Origin: an uncultured Flavobacteriales bacterium
GTDB taxonomy: Bacteria; Bacteroidota; Bacteroidia; Flavobacteriales; Crocinitomicaceae
NCBI GenBank assembly: GCA_946479285.1
Contig: CAMLFH010000029.1
Coordinates: forward strand, 1-57,411
DNA: 57,411 bases
Reading direction: 5' to 3'
The translations under genes were made by a program, and so were the position numbers. The notes below the pieces were generated by a model. The model ran no database searches. It was not told the DNA's origin and was given only the letters and a program-made list of their open reading frames with translations. Shown here in pieces: positions 40,303 to 49,296 of the stretch (positions within the stretch are counted from its first letter, which is position 1; every line of letters starts with the position of its first letter).

Positions 40303-40434
40303 TTTTTACAATCAATTAATTTGAGTTGTAAAAGTAAGAAATTCCTGAAATTAGTAGGTGTTCTGAAGGGATATACCTTAATAAGGGAACAATTGATTTA
40401 TTCCTAAGATGAAAACAGTAAATTTTTAAAGAGC

Positions 40435-40830
40435 TTAGTTTTCTTGCAGTTTGGAAAAACGGATCGTAAAATCACGCTCTTCGGCTGCAGGGTTTTCAAA
40501 AGAACCGGAACGCAGCGTAGCGATCGACTTGTCCATGAAGTAATGCTGTTCCAGGATCGGTTTGATCGCCAGGAACATCTGATCGGCATTCTTTCCGTTG
40601 AAATAGAGATAACCGTCTCCAAAATCCATTGAAATGTCATGACCCTCGTATTTTCCCAGGGAACTGCCCGTAATGTTTGAATCCAATTGCTTTTCCAGCT
40701 CATGTAATTGGTTCAAATCTTCAATTCCATAGAAGAACTGAATAACAACCAAATGATTTTCGTCCATATGCGTTATATTTTCTTTAATTGCCTTCTCTTT
40801 CTTCCGTTGAAAAAAACCAAACAATTTCAT
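40435..40830 (-). CDS. Hypothetical protein, 131 aa
   Basis: A soluble alpha/beta protein beginning KLFGFFQRKKEKAIKENIT, with a basic N-terminal helix and a C-terminal half containing LGKYEGHDISMDFGDGYLYF and GKNADQMFLAIKPIL. No name can be given. The ATG at 40830 is preferred to a start 18 codons upstream (40884), which would translate an AT-rich leader. Confidence 0.6.
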   Translation of the reverse strand: MKLFGFFQRKKEKAIKENITHMDENHLVVIQFFYGIEDLNQLHELEKQLDSNITGSSLGKYEGHDISMDFGDGYLYFNGKNADQMFLAIKPILEQHYFMDKSIATLRSGSFENPAAEERDFTIRFSKLQEN

Positions 40831-41012
40831 TTTCACTTGTCTTTCAATTAAAAAGTAAGTTAAATAAAAAAAGTTAAAATTCAACAGATAACCAGTTATT
40901 TAACAAACTGTTGATCTCTGTATTGGAAGAGAATCGTCTTCATTCAGAGAATTTTGCAACCAAGGTTATAAGTACCAATTACGGAAAATTCCATTTGAGC
41001 ACATTTTAAAAG

Positions 41013-41078
41013 AACCGCAAAGAAAGAAGAGCGCAAAGGCATGTGAAAAAACTTTGCGTCCTCTTTTTCTTTGCGGTT
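41013..41078. repeat. Imperfect palindrome AACCGCAAAG ... CTTTGCGGTT
   Basis: AACCGCAAAGAAAG followed by GAGCGCAAAG (41013-41038) is opposed by CTTTGCGTCC and TTTTCTTTGCGGTT (41052-41078). This is a frequent dispersed repeat type in Bacteroidota. It lies in the 40831-41225 gap upstream of the glutamine synthetase gene; nothing else is visible there apart from the promoter. Confidence 0.7.
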
Positions 41079-41175
41079 AATTATTCTAAAAATTCTCTAA
41101 AGGTTATTTTTTTATTCTTTTTTTAACCTTAAAACGAAATTAACAGGGGGTGTTCATAATATTTTATACTTTTTC

Positions 41176-41207
41176 TTGGAAACACCCCCTTTAAAAATGT
41201 ATTTTTG
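41176..41207 (+). promoter_or_regulatory. Promoter of the glutamine synthetase III gene
   Basis: TTG (41176-41178), 21 nt, then a perfect -7 box TATTTTTG (41200-41207). It overlaps a TTG start at 41205 and therefore excludes it; the ATG at 41226 follows with a short leader. Confidence 0.65.
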
Positions 41208-41225
41208 TCAAAAATTTTGAATTTT

Positions 41226-43412
41226 ATGGCAACAAAACGATTACAGGCGTATCAGGATGTACTCAATCGTACACCCAAACACATCGAATACGATGGAAAA
41301 GTTTCCGAATTATTCGGGAAAAACGTATTTCATGCAGAAGCAATGCGTGAATACCTTCCGTCCGATGCATATAAATCTATGATGGAGTCCATTCAGAATG
41401 GAACTCGCCTGGAGCGTAAAATGGCTGATCAGGTTGCTTCGGCAATGAAAGATTGGGCTATTACAAAAGGTGCCACGCATTACACGCATTGGTTTCAACC
41501 ATTAACAGGAACTACTGCTGAAAAACACGATGCTTTTTTTAAACCGGTTGGACCCGGCCGCGCTATTGAGCGTTTCGACGGTGATTTATTGGTTCAGCAG
41601 GAGCCCGATGCGTCTTCTTTCCCGAACGGGGGAATTCGCAATACCTTCGAAGCTCGCGGTTACACTGCCTGGGATCCTTCATCACCGGCTTTCGTAATCG
41701 GGAAAACGTTGTGTATCCCAACGATCATGATCTCTTATACAGGAGAATCATTAGATTATAAAATGCCCTTACTAAAAGCTTTACACGCTGTTGACAAAGC
41801 AGCTGTTGATGTTTGCCAGTATTTTGATAAAAACGTCACGAAAGTAAATGCAACGCTTGGTTGGGAACAGGAATATTTCCTGGTAGATCAGGCTTTGTTC
41901 AACTGTCGCCCGGATTTAATGATGACAGGCCGTGCATTATTCGGTCATGCTCCGGCAAAAGGCCAGCAATTGGAAGATCATTATTTTGGTTCGATTCCTG
42001 AACGCGTTACTGCTTTCATGCGTGAGTTTGAGAATGAAGCGATTTTGTTGGGAATTCCGGTTACAACACGCCACAATGAGGTTGCACCGAACCAGTTCGA
42101 GTGTGCGCCTATTTTTGAAGAATGTAACTTAGCGAATGACCACAACATGTTGTTGATGGACCTATTGGAGAAAATTGCACGCAAACATGATTTCCGTGTG
42201 TTGTTGCACGAAAAACCGTTTGCAGGTGTGAATGGTTCCGGAAAACACAATAACTGGTCTTTATCTACTGATACAGGTGTGAACTTGTTGCAGCCGGGTA
42301 AAAACCCAAAAACAAACTTACAGTTCTTAACGTTCTTCGTGAATACGATTAAAGCGATTCACGATAATGCAGATTTATTACGCGCTTGTATTGCATCTGC
42401 TAATAATGATCACCGTTTGGGCGCAAATGAGGCACCTCCGGCAATTATTTCTACGTTTATCGGTTCTCAACTGTCAGGAATGCTTGATGAGTTGGAGAAA
42501 AATGTAAAAGCAGGAAAAATGTCCCCGGAAGACAAAACAGAATTGAAACTGAATATTGGTAAGATCCCTCAGATCATGCTCGATAATACAGACCGAAACA
42601 GAACTTCTCCGTTTGCATTTACAGGAAATAAGTTTGAATTCCGTGCGGTAGGTTCTTCTGCAAACTGCGCTTCTGCAATGATTGTGTTGAATACCATTAT
42701 GGCAAAACAATTACAGTTGTTCAAAGTAAGTGTAGATAACCGGATTGACAAAGGAGAAGCGAAAGACGAAGCGATTCTTAAAGAACTTCAAATCCTGATC
42801 AAAGAGTCGAAGAAAATTCGTTTTGAAGGAAACGGTTATGGCGATGAGTGGGTGAAGGAAGCTGAAAAAAGAGGTTTGAATAACTTTAAAGATACACCGC
42901 GTGCGTTGAAAGCCTGGGGAGATAAGAACTTCGTGAAGTTATTCGATGAAATGGGAGTATTGACTCCGCGTGAGTTGGAAGCTCGCCAGGAAATTGAATA
43001 TGAAAGCTACACCATGAAAATTCAAATTGAAGCACGTTTGATGGGTGATTTGGTTCAGACACATATTTTACCGGCTGTCATTGAATATCAAAACCGTTTG
43101 TTGACAAACATTCAGGGAATCATGAATGCTTTGGGTGAAAAGGCTGGAAAAGAAGCGGCTAAAGCTCAAATAGAATTGGTTACTAAGATTTCTACGCACT
43201 TGAATACCATGAAAGCAACATGTGATACAATGCTTCAGGCAAGAAAAGATGCCAATAAAATTGAGCATGCGGAAGATAAAGCAGTTGCATATTGCGACAA
43301 AGTGAAAGTTTATTTTGATGAAATCCGTTACCACGCAGATAAATTAGAGTTATTGGTAGACGATGAGTTATGGCCATTGCCAAAATTCAGAGAAATGTTA
43401 TTTACTCGTTAG
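41226..43412 (+). CDS. glnN: Glutamine synthetase type III
   Basis: ATP-dependent synthesis of glutamine from glutamate and ammonia, forming the dodecameric GSIII class of Bacteroidota. 728 residues, as expected (GSI has about 470). Visible family elements: an N-terminal LFGKNVFHAEAMREYLP segment, GATHYTHWFQPLTG, the metal-binding GWEQEYFLVD, HNEVAPNQFE, and GSGKHNNWS. The start follows a good promoter. It has its own terminator, so it is a single-gene unit for nitrogen assimilation. Confidence 0.95.
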   Translation: MATKRLQAYQDVLNRTPKHIEYDGKVSELFGKNVFHAEAMREYLPSDAYKSMMESIQNGTRLERKMADQVASAMKDWAITKGATHYTHWFQPLTGTTAEKHDAFFKPVGPGRAIERFDGDLLVQQEPDASSFPNGGIRNTFEARGYTAWDPSSPAFVIGKTLCIPTIMISYTGESLDYKMPLLKALHAVDKAAVDVCQYFDKNVTKVNATLGWEQEYFLVDQALFNCRPDLMMTGRALFGHAPAKGQQLEDHYFGSIPERVTAFMREFENEAILLGIPVTTRHNEVAPNQFECAPIFEECNLANDHNMLLMDLLEKIARKHDFRVLLHEKPFAGVNGSGKHNNWSLSTDTGVNLLQPGKNPKTNLQFLTFFVNTIKAIHDNADLLRACIASANNDHRLGANEAPPAIISTFIGSQLSGMLDELEKNVKAGKMSPEDKTELKLNIGKIPQIMLDNTDRNRTSPFAFTGNKFEFRAVGSSANCASAMIVLNTIMAKQLQLFKVSVDNRIDKGEAKDEAILKELQILIKESKKIRFEGNGYGDEWVKEAEKRGLNNFKDTPRALKAWGDKNFVKLFDEMGVLTPRELEARQEIEYESYTMKIQIEARLMGDLVQTHILPAVIEYQNRLLTNIQGIMNALGEKAGKEAAKAQIELVTKISTHLNTMKATCDTMLQARKDANKIEHAEDKAVAYCDKVKVYFDEIRYHADKLELLVDDELWPLPKFREMLFTR

Positions 43413-43431
43413 TAAAATTCAATTTAGATTC

Positions 43432-43463
43432 AACCCCGGTTCTCATTGAGGATCGGGGTTTTT
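43432..43463 (+). terminator. Intrinsic terminator after the glutamine synthetase gene
   Basis: AACCCCG (43432-43438) with CGGGGTT (43454-43460), the inner arms also pairing through wobbles, followed by five T. It lies 20 nt after the stop. Confidence 0.8.
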
Positions 43464-43467
43464 GTTT

Positions 43468-43637
43468 CACCACCAGGTGCACGAAGCACACAAGGTTTTA
43501 GTTAAAACGCGCTATGCTTCTATACGATTAATATTTAGCATGTTCTCCTGGAGAGCTTTAGCTCACTAAAATTAAGCAATTCAATATGACCTATTTGGTT
43601 CATTTTTCTTCGTGCTCTTCGTGTCCTTTGTGGTTAA
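43468..43637. repeat. CACGAAG-type intergenic repeat, two arms
   Basis: The left arm (GGTGCACGAAGCACACAAGG, about 43475-43494) is matched, inverted and imperfectly, by the right arm (CTTCGTGCTCTTCGTGTCC, 43608-43626, then TTTGTGGTTAA). It fills most of the gap upstream of ispH. Confidence 0.5.
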
Positions 43638-43661
43638 TATTTCCATACTTTTGGGGTTGAG

Positions 43662-44873
43662 ATGAAACAATTCGATATCCCGTCCATATTTCGTTCGCCC
43701 ATCATTTCAAAAGTGAAGGCATTTCGGAAGAACCAGGATCCGCGTAAGAAGGATTTCACTCCCACCGTTTTGGATTTTGGAACAATTCAATTGTATATCG
43801 CAAGGCACTTCGGATTTTGCTACGGCGTGGAAAATGCCATAGAAATCGCATACCGTGCCATCGAAGAGAATCCCGGCAAACGCATTTTTCTCCTGAGCCA
43901 GATGATTCATAATCCAACGGTAAATGAAGATCTGACAAAACACGGAATCGAATTTATCCAGGATACTTCCGGTAAGCAGCTAATTCCCTGGGAAGAACTT
44001 CATACAGATGATGTTGTCATTATTCCTGCCTTCGGCACAACCCTGGAAATTGAAAAAATTCTACGGAATCTTGGAGTTTCAACAGAGAAATACAATACCA
44101 CCTGTCCTTTTGTGGAGAAAGTTTGGAACAGGGCAGAGAAGCTGGGTACAGAGAATCATACCTTGATTATTCATGGCAAATACAATCACGAGGAAACGCG
44201 TGCTACCTTCTCGCATACAGCCTTAAATTCCGAAGCGGTCATCGTTAAGAATATGGAGGAAGCTGTATTCCTGGCAAAATGTATTACCGGAGAAGCTTCA
44301 AAAGAGGAGTTCTACAGCTATTTTAAAGGGAGATATACTCCGGGCTTCGATCCGGAACTTCATCTGAGTAAAATCGGAGTAATTAATCAGACAACCATGC
44401 TTGCCCGAGAAACACAGGAAATTGCTGAGTTTCTGAAAGCTGTTACAGAAGAATTTGCAACGCGAACAACTGTAAATAAAATGGTTGCAGATACCAGGGA
44501 TACACTTTGTTATGCTACAAACGATAATCAAAGTGCGACTGAAGCTCTGATGAATGAATCGCTGGATTTTGCCATCGTGGTTGGAGGGTACAACAGTTCA
44601 AACACGGCTCATTTGGTAGAACTGCTTGAACAACGCTGCCCGACCTATTTTATAAAAGATGAAACCGAAATTCTGAACTCAGGAACAATCCGCAGTTTCA
44701 ATATTCATACGCAGGAAGTTGAAACTAGTGAGAATTGGATGAAAGGAAAAAAGATAGGGATTACTTCCGGTGCTTCCTGCCCGGATTCGATTATTGATCA
44801 GGTTATCTCCAAACTTCTTACTTTATCCGGAACTGAGAAATCCATTGACGAGGTAATCTCCCGATTAATTTAA
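43662..44873 (+). CDS. ispH: 4-hydroxy-3-methylbut-2-enyl diphosphate reductase
   Basis: Last enzyme of the MEP isoprenoid pathway; makes IPP and DMAPP using an Fe-S cluster. The three cluster cysteines are visible: FGFCYGVENA, TTCPFVEKVW and SGASCPDS. The 403-residue length is longer than E. coli IspH (316) because of an N-terminal segment and an internal insertion, as in other long IspH proteins. No neighbour is pathway-related. Confidence 0.93.
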   Translation: MKQFDIPSIFRSPIISKVKAFRKNQDPRKKDFTPTVLDFGTIQLYIARHFGFCYGVENAIEIAYRAIEENPGKRIFLLSQMIHNPTVNEDLTKHGIEFIQDTSGKQLIPWEELHTDDVVIIPAFGTTLEIEKILRNLGVSTEKYNTTCPFVEKVWNRAEKLGTENHTLIIHGKYNHEETRATFSHTALNSEAVIVKNMEEAVFLAKCITGEASKEEFYSYFKGRYTPGFDPELHLSKIGVINQTTMLARETQEIAEFLKAVTEEFATRTTVNKMVADTRDTLCYATNDNQSATEALMNESLDFAIVVGGYNSSNTAHLVELLEQRCPTYFIKDETEILNSGTIRSFNIHTQEVETSENWMKGKKIGITSGASCPDSIIDQVISKLLTLSGTEKSIDEVISRLI

Positions 44874-44889
44874 ATATGATTTTGCCACA

Positions 44890-44923
44890 AAAAAAGCCCC
44901 GATCATAAGACCGGGGCTTTTCT
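44890..44923. terminator. Bidirectional terminator
   Basis: A 10-bp stem AAAAGCCCCG/CGGGGCTTTT (44892-44921) with an 11-nt loop and A/T runs on both sides, between the convergent ispH and T9SS cargo genes. Confidence 0.85.
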
Positions 44924-44939
44924 ATAATTGAATATTCAA

Positions 44940-45749
44940 TTAGTTCTTAACGAAGTTTCCTGTACCAATGTTACCGGAAACAGTAGTTACACGGTAGATG
45001 TACATACCTGTTTTCAATTCTGCAACATCAATGTTTTTTGAAGTTGAACGAGCAACTGTTTTTCCATCCATAGTAACTACTTCAACAGTAGCAACTTCTT
45101 CAGCAACTTCAATGTTTAAAATAGAATTTGTTGGATTAGGGAAAACGTTTGATGAAATTGTATTTTCAGCAACACCAGCTGTATTACTTACCATGATATC
45201 ATCTAACATAATGAAGTTCATGTCAGTACAGTTGTGGTGACGGAAAACCAACATTAATGAATCTACTCCTAACATAGAAGAGATGTTATAATTGAAAGAA
45301 AACATTTGTTCTCCGGCAGTTAAAACTGCAGAATGAACTGGTGTACCTGCAATCGCTGCCGGCAATCCCATATATCCGTCACATACATATACTGATAAGT
45401 ATTCTGCGTAGAAGCCATCAGCAGTCGGTTCATTAGATCCAACTTTAAATGATAAACTCAGCGCACCCGTTAATGCAGTTGTATTGATTCTAGGAGAAAT
45501 CAACAAGTTATTTGGAGTTAAAGCACCTTCCGCTGAAGTCCATGAATTGGAAATAGCAAAATTACCTTGAGCCATCAATGGTCCTGAAGCAAGTGAAGCA
45601 ACTCCCCAAAAGTTTGTATCAGCATCTGGTGCAAATTGAGTACTTATCCATCCAGCATTAGGAGTTGTCCAGTTTTCTGTGAATACCTGTGCATTAACAG
45701 ATGTAAAAGAAGCAACTAAAAGAGTTGCAGAAAGTAAAAGTTTTTTCAT
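44940..45749 (-). CDS. Secreted choice-of-anchor J protein with T9SS tail
   Basis: A 269-residue exported protein. Signal peptide: KKLLLSATLLVASFTSVNAQ. The middle part opens FTENW, then NAGWISTQ, LISPRI and SLSFKV, the pattern of the choice-of-anchor J (MAM-like) beta-sandwich. The C-terminus is a type A sorting domain (VFPNPTNSILNIE, TGMYIYRV, ending KN). It is therefore a cell-surface or released cargo of the type IX system; no catalytic site is apparent. Confidence 0.85.
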   Translation of the reverse strand: MKKLLLSATLLVASFTSVNAQVFTENWTTPNAGWISTQFAPDADTNFWGVASLASGPLMAQGNFAISNSWTSAEGALTPNNLLISPRINTTALTGALSLSFKVGSNEPTADGFYAEYLSVYVCDGYMGLPAAIAGTPVHSAVLTAGEQMFSFNYNISSMLGVDSLMLVFRHHNCTDMNFIMLDDIMVSNTAGVAENTISSNVFPNPTNSILNIEVAEEVATVEVVTMDGKTVARSTSKNIDVAELKTGMYIYRVTTVSGNIGTGNFVKN

Positions 45750-45771
45750 AGTTAATTTTAAAAAGTTTGAA

Positions 45772-45779
45772 CAAATATA
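45772..45779 (-). promoter_or_regulatory. Candidate -7 box for the T9SS cargo gene
   Basis: Minus-strand TATATTTG (TAnnTTTG match) 22 nt upstream of the start at 45749. Surroundings are AT-rich; no -33 box was found. Confidence 0.4.
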
Positions 45780-45942
45780 ATTTATTTAATTAATTCTTAA
45801 TAGTAGAATCAATTATATTCTGTAAACCACAGATTGTTGAAATCTTAAAAGGTTGGAAATTTCTTTAGATCGTTTACTAGTGTTTTTAGAATGATTATGT
45901 TTACTTTCAAACTGCTAAATAATTTGTAAGTAAGAAATCTTC

Positions 45943-47643
45943 ATGGAACGCCTGATTAATATTTTAATTATTGACGAAAAAGATTCGGACCAACTGGCCC
46001 TGAAGGAAATCCTTGGCGGCGGCGGTAATATCCTGTTGTTTTGCAATTCCATTGAAGAAGCCCACGAGATTCTGAAAAGAAGGGAAGTTGGAATTATTCT
46101 CATAGATGTAGATAGTCCTAATTTTTCATCCATGGATGATTTTAAGGAATTACTGCAGGTTCACGCTTCCAACACACATTATTCGATCATTATCACGGAA
46201 AATACCCGCACGGGATCGAGGCTTTTGAAAGGATTTAATTCAGGAGCGGTTGATTTCATTACAAAACCGTTTAATCCCTTGTTGATCCAGGCCAAACTGG
46301 ATGTTTACAAATCATTGTATTATAAAGATCAGCGCATTGCCCAATTATTAGGGAATATTCTTCCTGAGAACGTACTGGATGATTTGAATCAGTTCGGTAA
46401 ATTTTCTCCAAAACGAGTAGACAAAGGAATTGTACTATTTACGGATTTTGTGGATTTCTCCATGAAGTCCAAATCGATCAAACCGATCAAGCTGGTAAAG
46501 CGCCTGGAATATTATTTTACCGCCTTTGATGAGATTGTGGAACGGTACAAATTGGAAAAGATTAAAACGATCGGTGATGCTTACATGGCAATTGCCGGAG
46601 TGAATGAAGATAATGCAGAACCAATTCTCAGAGCCTGCATGGCAGCTTTGGAAATGCGCAATTTTATCCGGAATGAAAAGGAATTGGCCAAAGCCATGAA
46701 AAAAGACTTCTGGGAAATCAGAATTGGAGTGCACGCCGGACCACTTGTTGCCGGAATCATTGGTTCCAAAAGATATTCATTCGACGTTTGGGGAGATACG
46801 GTGAATATTGCGGCAAGAGCCCAGCAGTTTTCCGGAATTGACCAGATTACAATCACCCAACCCATTTATGATGAATGTCACGTGTATTTTGATACAAAGG
46901 ATTTAGGAAATGTTCCCATCAAAAAACGCGGCGGAACAATGGAAACGTTCGAACTGGAATCCCTGAAATCGGAATACAGTTTATATGCGAACGGAAAAGT
47001 TCCCTCAGTAGATTTGCGCATTCTTTGCCAGATTGCAACAGTAGATTTTGAACACATGCGCAGCGATATTCTGAATAAGCTCAAATCAATGCTGCCGGAT
47101 GAAGTGATCTACCATGATTTAGGTCATACGCTGAATGTGGAGAAAGCAGCCATTCGACTGGGGAAACTGGAAGGATTGAATGAAGAGGAAATGCTTCTGT
47201 TACGCACAGCGGCTTTGTTTCACGATACCGGTTTCATTTTTACATACCAGCACAATGAATTGCATGCCGTGAGATTGATGGAGCAAATGCTCCCGAAATA
47301 CGGCTTCAATGAAGACCAGGTTAAACAAATACGGGACATGATTCTTGCTACTTCGATGGATATTGAACCGGTTGGACTGCTCCAGGAAATCTTATGTGAT
47401 GCCGATCATGACTACCTGGGAAGAGCAGATTACTACGTGGTGGCTTCTAAATTGAAGGAAGAAATGATCGCATTTGAACTGGAACTATCCGAAGAAGAGT
47501 GGATTCAGATGCAGATTAAATTCTTAGGAGAAACACACCAATTCTATACCATTACGGCATTGAATATCCGGCAAAAAGGAAAAATGAATCGCCTGGGTGA
47601 ACTCAAAACCGCCTTGCTGGAGTTGCAGAATCAACAAGTTTAA
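45943..47643 (+). CDS. Receiver-adenylate cyclase-HD domain fusion protein
   Basis: A 566-residue cytoplasmic signalling protein with three modules. Residues 1-125: receiver, with Asp11/Glu12, phospho-acceptor Asp55 and Lys108 intact. Residues 155-340: class III nucleotide cyclase, with metal Asp168 (FTDFVD) and Asp212 (GDAYM); Lys208 and Asp281 are the pair that selects adenine, and Asn288 and Arg292 support catalysis, so it should make cAMP. Residues 370-540: HD domain (His391, His427-Asp428). The HD part could hydrolyse a cyclic nucleotide or be a regulatory domain. No cognate kinase is adjacent. Confidence 0.85.
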   Translation: MERLINILIIDEKDSDQLALKEILGGGGNILLFCNSIEEAHEILKRREVGIILIDVDSPNFSSMDDFKELLQVHASNTHYSIIITENTRTGSRLLKGFNSGAVDFITKPFNPLLIQAKLDVYKSLYYKDQRIAQLLGNILPENVLDDLNQFGKFSPKRVDKGIVLFTDFVDFSMKSKSIKPIKLVKRLEYYFTAFDEIVERYKLEKIKTIGDAYMAIAGVNEDNAEPILRACMAALEMRNFIRNEKELAKAMKKDFWEIRIGVHAGPLVAGIIGSKRYSFDVWGDTVNIAARAQQFSGIDQITITQPIYDECHVYFDTKDLGNVPIKKRGGTMETFELESLKSEYSLYANGKVPSVDLRILCQIATVDFEHMRSDILNKLKSMLPDEVIYHDLGHTLNVEKAAIRLGKLEGLNEEEMLLLRTAALFHDTGFIFTYQHNELHAVRLMEQMLPKYGFNEDQVKQIRDMILATSMDIEPVGLLQEILCDADHDYLGRADYYVVASKLKEEMIAFELELSEEEWIQMQIKFLGETHQFYTITALNIRQKGKMNRLGELKTALLELQNQQV

Positions 47644-47644
47644 A

Positions 47645-47742
47645 GAATGTTCAAAATGGTTCAAAATGCTTGCGCTAAAGCTTCAGCATCGGCGCAGGTT
47701 TAAAATGTTCAAATAATCTTCCTTTTAACTCTTGAACTTTTC
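47645..47742. repeat. GTTCAAAATG-type intergenic repeat
   Basis: Third cluster of GTTCAAA-rich repeats, interrupted by a GCGCTAAAGCTTCAGC segment, between convergent genes. Confidence 0.55.
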
Positions 47743-47766
47743 ATCCCGATAACTATCGGGATTTTG
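47743..47766 (+). terminator. Terminator-like hairpin after the cyclase gene
   Basis: ATCCCGATA (47743-47751) with TATCGGGAT (47754-47762), loop 2-4 nt, followed by TTTT. It serves the cyclase gene and could also act on the convergent gene. Confidence 0.6.
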
Positions 47767-47773
47767 AACTTTC

Positions 47774-48703
47774 TTAGAAGCTCGGCTCGATCAGCGTCAA
47801 TAAATCTGTTGTCTGAATACTTGGTTTGTAATCCTTAGTACTGGCGGAACCCGCTTCTGCATAAAATCCTCCCGGATTCAGATCTGCATTCAAACCTGCC
47901 TTGGTTAAGGAACCTAACTGGACAATATTATTGCTTTTTTTATCCTTGTCCGTTGTGGATTGTTTACCTGGTTTCGGAGATGGAGCCGCAAAATAGGTTG
48001 TACCTGTTTTAGCAGCTGTGTTTCCAAATGAAACTTTGGTTGAATAGGTTCCGCTAGCTGTAGCAAGGTTGCTGCTTTTAGTTTTATCAGCGATGTTCCA
48101 GTTATAAGTAGTCGATGAAGCAGCCCCTGATGTTGTAGCATTCAAGGTTGCATTGCTCTGAAAAGTTACACTTTGATCTGCATTCTCATCTTTAGGAATA
48201 TCTGAAGCTGCCGTAAAGTCTTTTTGGCTTCCGGCATCGTTCAATGGGAATTCCTTTTTTTCAACCGCTGGTGCTTTTTGCTTTTTCAATGAAACAGAAT
48301 CCATTTTTGCCGTCAGTTCAGCGCTTTCTTTTTGTGCCAATTGATTATCAGACATGGAAACCCAGACCGTGATTACTCCGGCACACAGCACAAGCAGTGC
48401 CGCTGCACGGAAGATCGTACGATTATATAACGGAATGATTTTTTTCTCTGCTACTTCAGCCGGCGCATTCCAGTTTTGGCTAATTCCGGGATGCTTGGCC
48501 TGAAAAACCGAATTGAGGCTTGATTTTACAGAAACAGAAACGTCTTCTCTGTCCGAAATTGCCAGTTGATCAATTTCAGCATAAAATGATTTCATTTCAT
48601 TGTATTCTGCTTCCGAAGACACAAGCTCCCGGATAATTTCCAGTTCATTGGAATTTAAATCGCTGTAAGCCTTTGTTTGTATGATTTCGTCAAAAGTATT
48701 CAT
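47774..48703 (-). CDS. Putative anti-sigma factor, single transmembrane protein
   Basis: A 309-residue protein with an N-terminal cytoplasmic part of 95 residues (acidic, helical), one transmembrane helix at about 96-116 (IFRAAALLVLCAGVITVWVS), and a periplasmic Ser/Thr/Lys-rich region with low complexity. Its ATG overlaps the stop of the sigma factor gene (ATGA), the standard arrangement for a sigma/anti-sigma pair. The domain is not close to RseA or FecR at a glance, so the anti-sigma role rests on topology and gene order. Confidence 0.7.
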   Translation of the reverse strand: MNTFDEIIQTKAYSDLNSNELEIIRELVSSEAEYNEMKSFYAEIDQLAISDREDVSVSVKSSLNSVFQAKHPGISQNWNAPAEVAEKKIIPLYNRTIFRAAALLVLCAGVITVWVSMSDNQLAQKESAELTAKMDSVSLKKQKAPAVEKKEFPLNDAGSQKDFTAASDIPKDENADQSVTFQSNATLNATTSGAASSTTYNWNIADKTKSSNLATASGTYSTKVSFGNTAAKTGTTYFAAPSPKPGKQSTTDKDKKSNNIVQLGSLTKAGLNADLNPGGFYAEAGSASTKDYKPSIQTTDLLTLIEPSF

Positions 48704-49296
48704 GGCATTTTTATATGTTCCGGTTGGTATTCTTTTAATCCTTGTGCTAAATATTTGGTCGCATAAAAGAGGCGGGATTTAATCGTCCCCTCACTAATTC
48801 CCAAAGCTTCAGCTATTTCTTTAATAGATAATCCATCAAAATGGCGCATTTCAAATACTTCCCGATGTTTATCTTCCAGTTGTGTGACCTGGTAATTGTA
48901 AGCTTCCTTAAACAGTGCATGATGCACCTGGTTCTCAGTATTCTTATTTACGTCACTAACGGCATAAGTATGATCTAATCCGTTACTTGTATTCTTTCTT
49001 ATTTCCTGTTTCTTGTACTCATTCTTACACATGTTGTTAGCTACCGAATACATCCAGGTCTTAAATGAACGCGTGGTATCAAACAATTCCGGGCGGTGAA
49101 TCACTTTGGTAAAGAAGTCATGTACAAAATCTTCCGATTTCTCCCTGTCACGCCAGAGCATTCGCATGAAATACGAGAGCAGCGCCGATGAATAACGACC
49201 ATAGAGCTTGTCAAAAGCCCGTTGATCGCCCCCGGCCATCGCAATGACCAATTGCTCATCAGTCATTTGGTCGTATTCCTTTTTGATCATTCGCAT
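48700..49296 (-). CDS. ECF-type RNA polymerase sigma factor
   Basis: A 198-residue sigma-70 family factor of the extracytoplasmic-function class. Region 2: FDKLYGRYSSALLSYFMRML with RSFKTWMYSVANNMCKNEYKK; region 4: LEDKHREVFEMRHFDGLSIK, then EIAEALGISEGTIKSRLFYA as the promoter-binding HTH. It sits between an upstream secreted-protein gene (stop and start overlap in TGATG) and the downstream putative anti-sigma gene (ATGA). Confidence 0.92.
   Translation of the reverse strand: MRMIKKEYDQMTDEQLVIAMAGGDQRAFDKLYGRYSSALLSYFMRMLWRDREKSEDFVHDFFTKVIHRPELFDTTRSFKTWMYSVANNMCKNEYKKQEIRKNTSNGLDHTYAVSDVNKNTENQVHHALFKEAYNYQVTQLEDKHREVFEMRHFDGLSIKEIAEALGISEGTIKSRLFYATKYLAQGLKEYQPEHIKMP

Noticed and set aside
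41205..41225. TTG start of glutamine synthetase
   Set aside because: The codon is inside the -7 box at 41200-41207.
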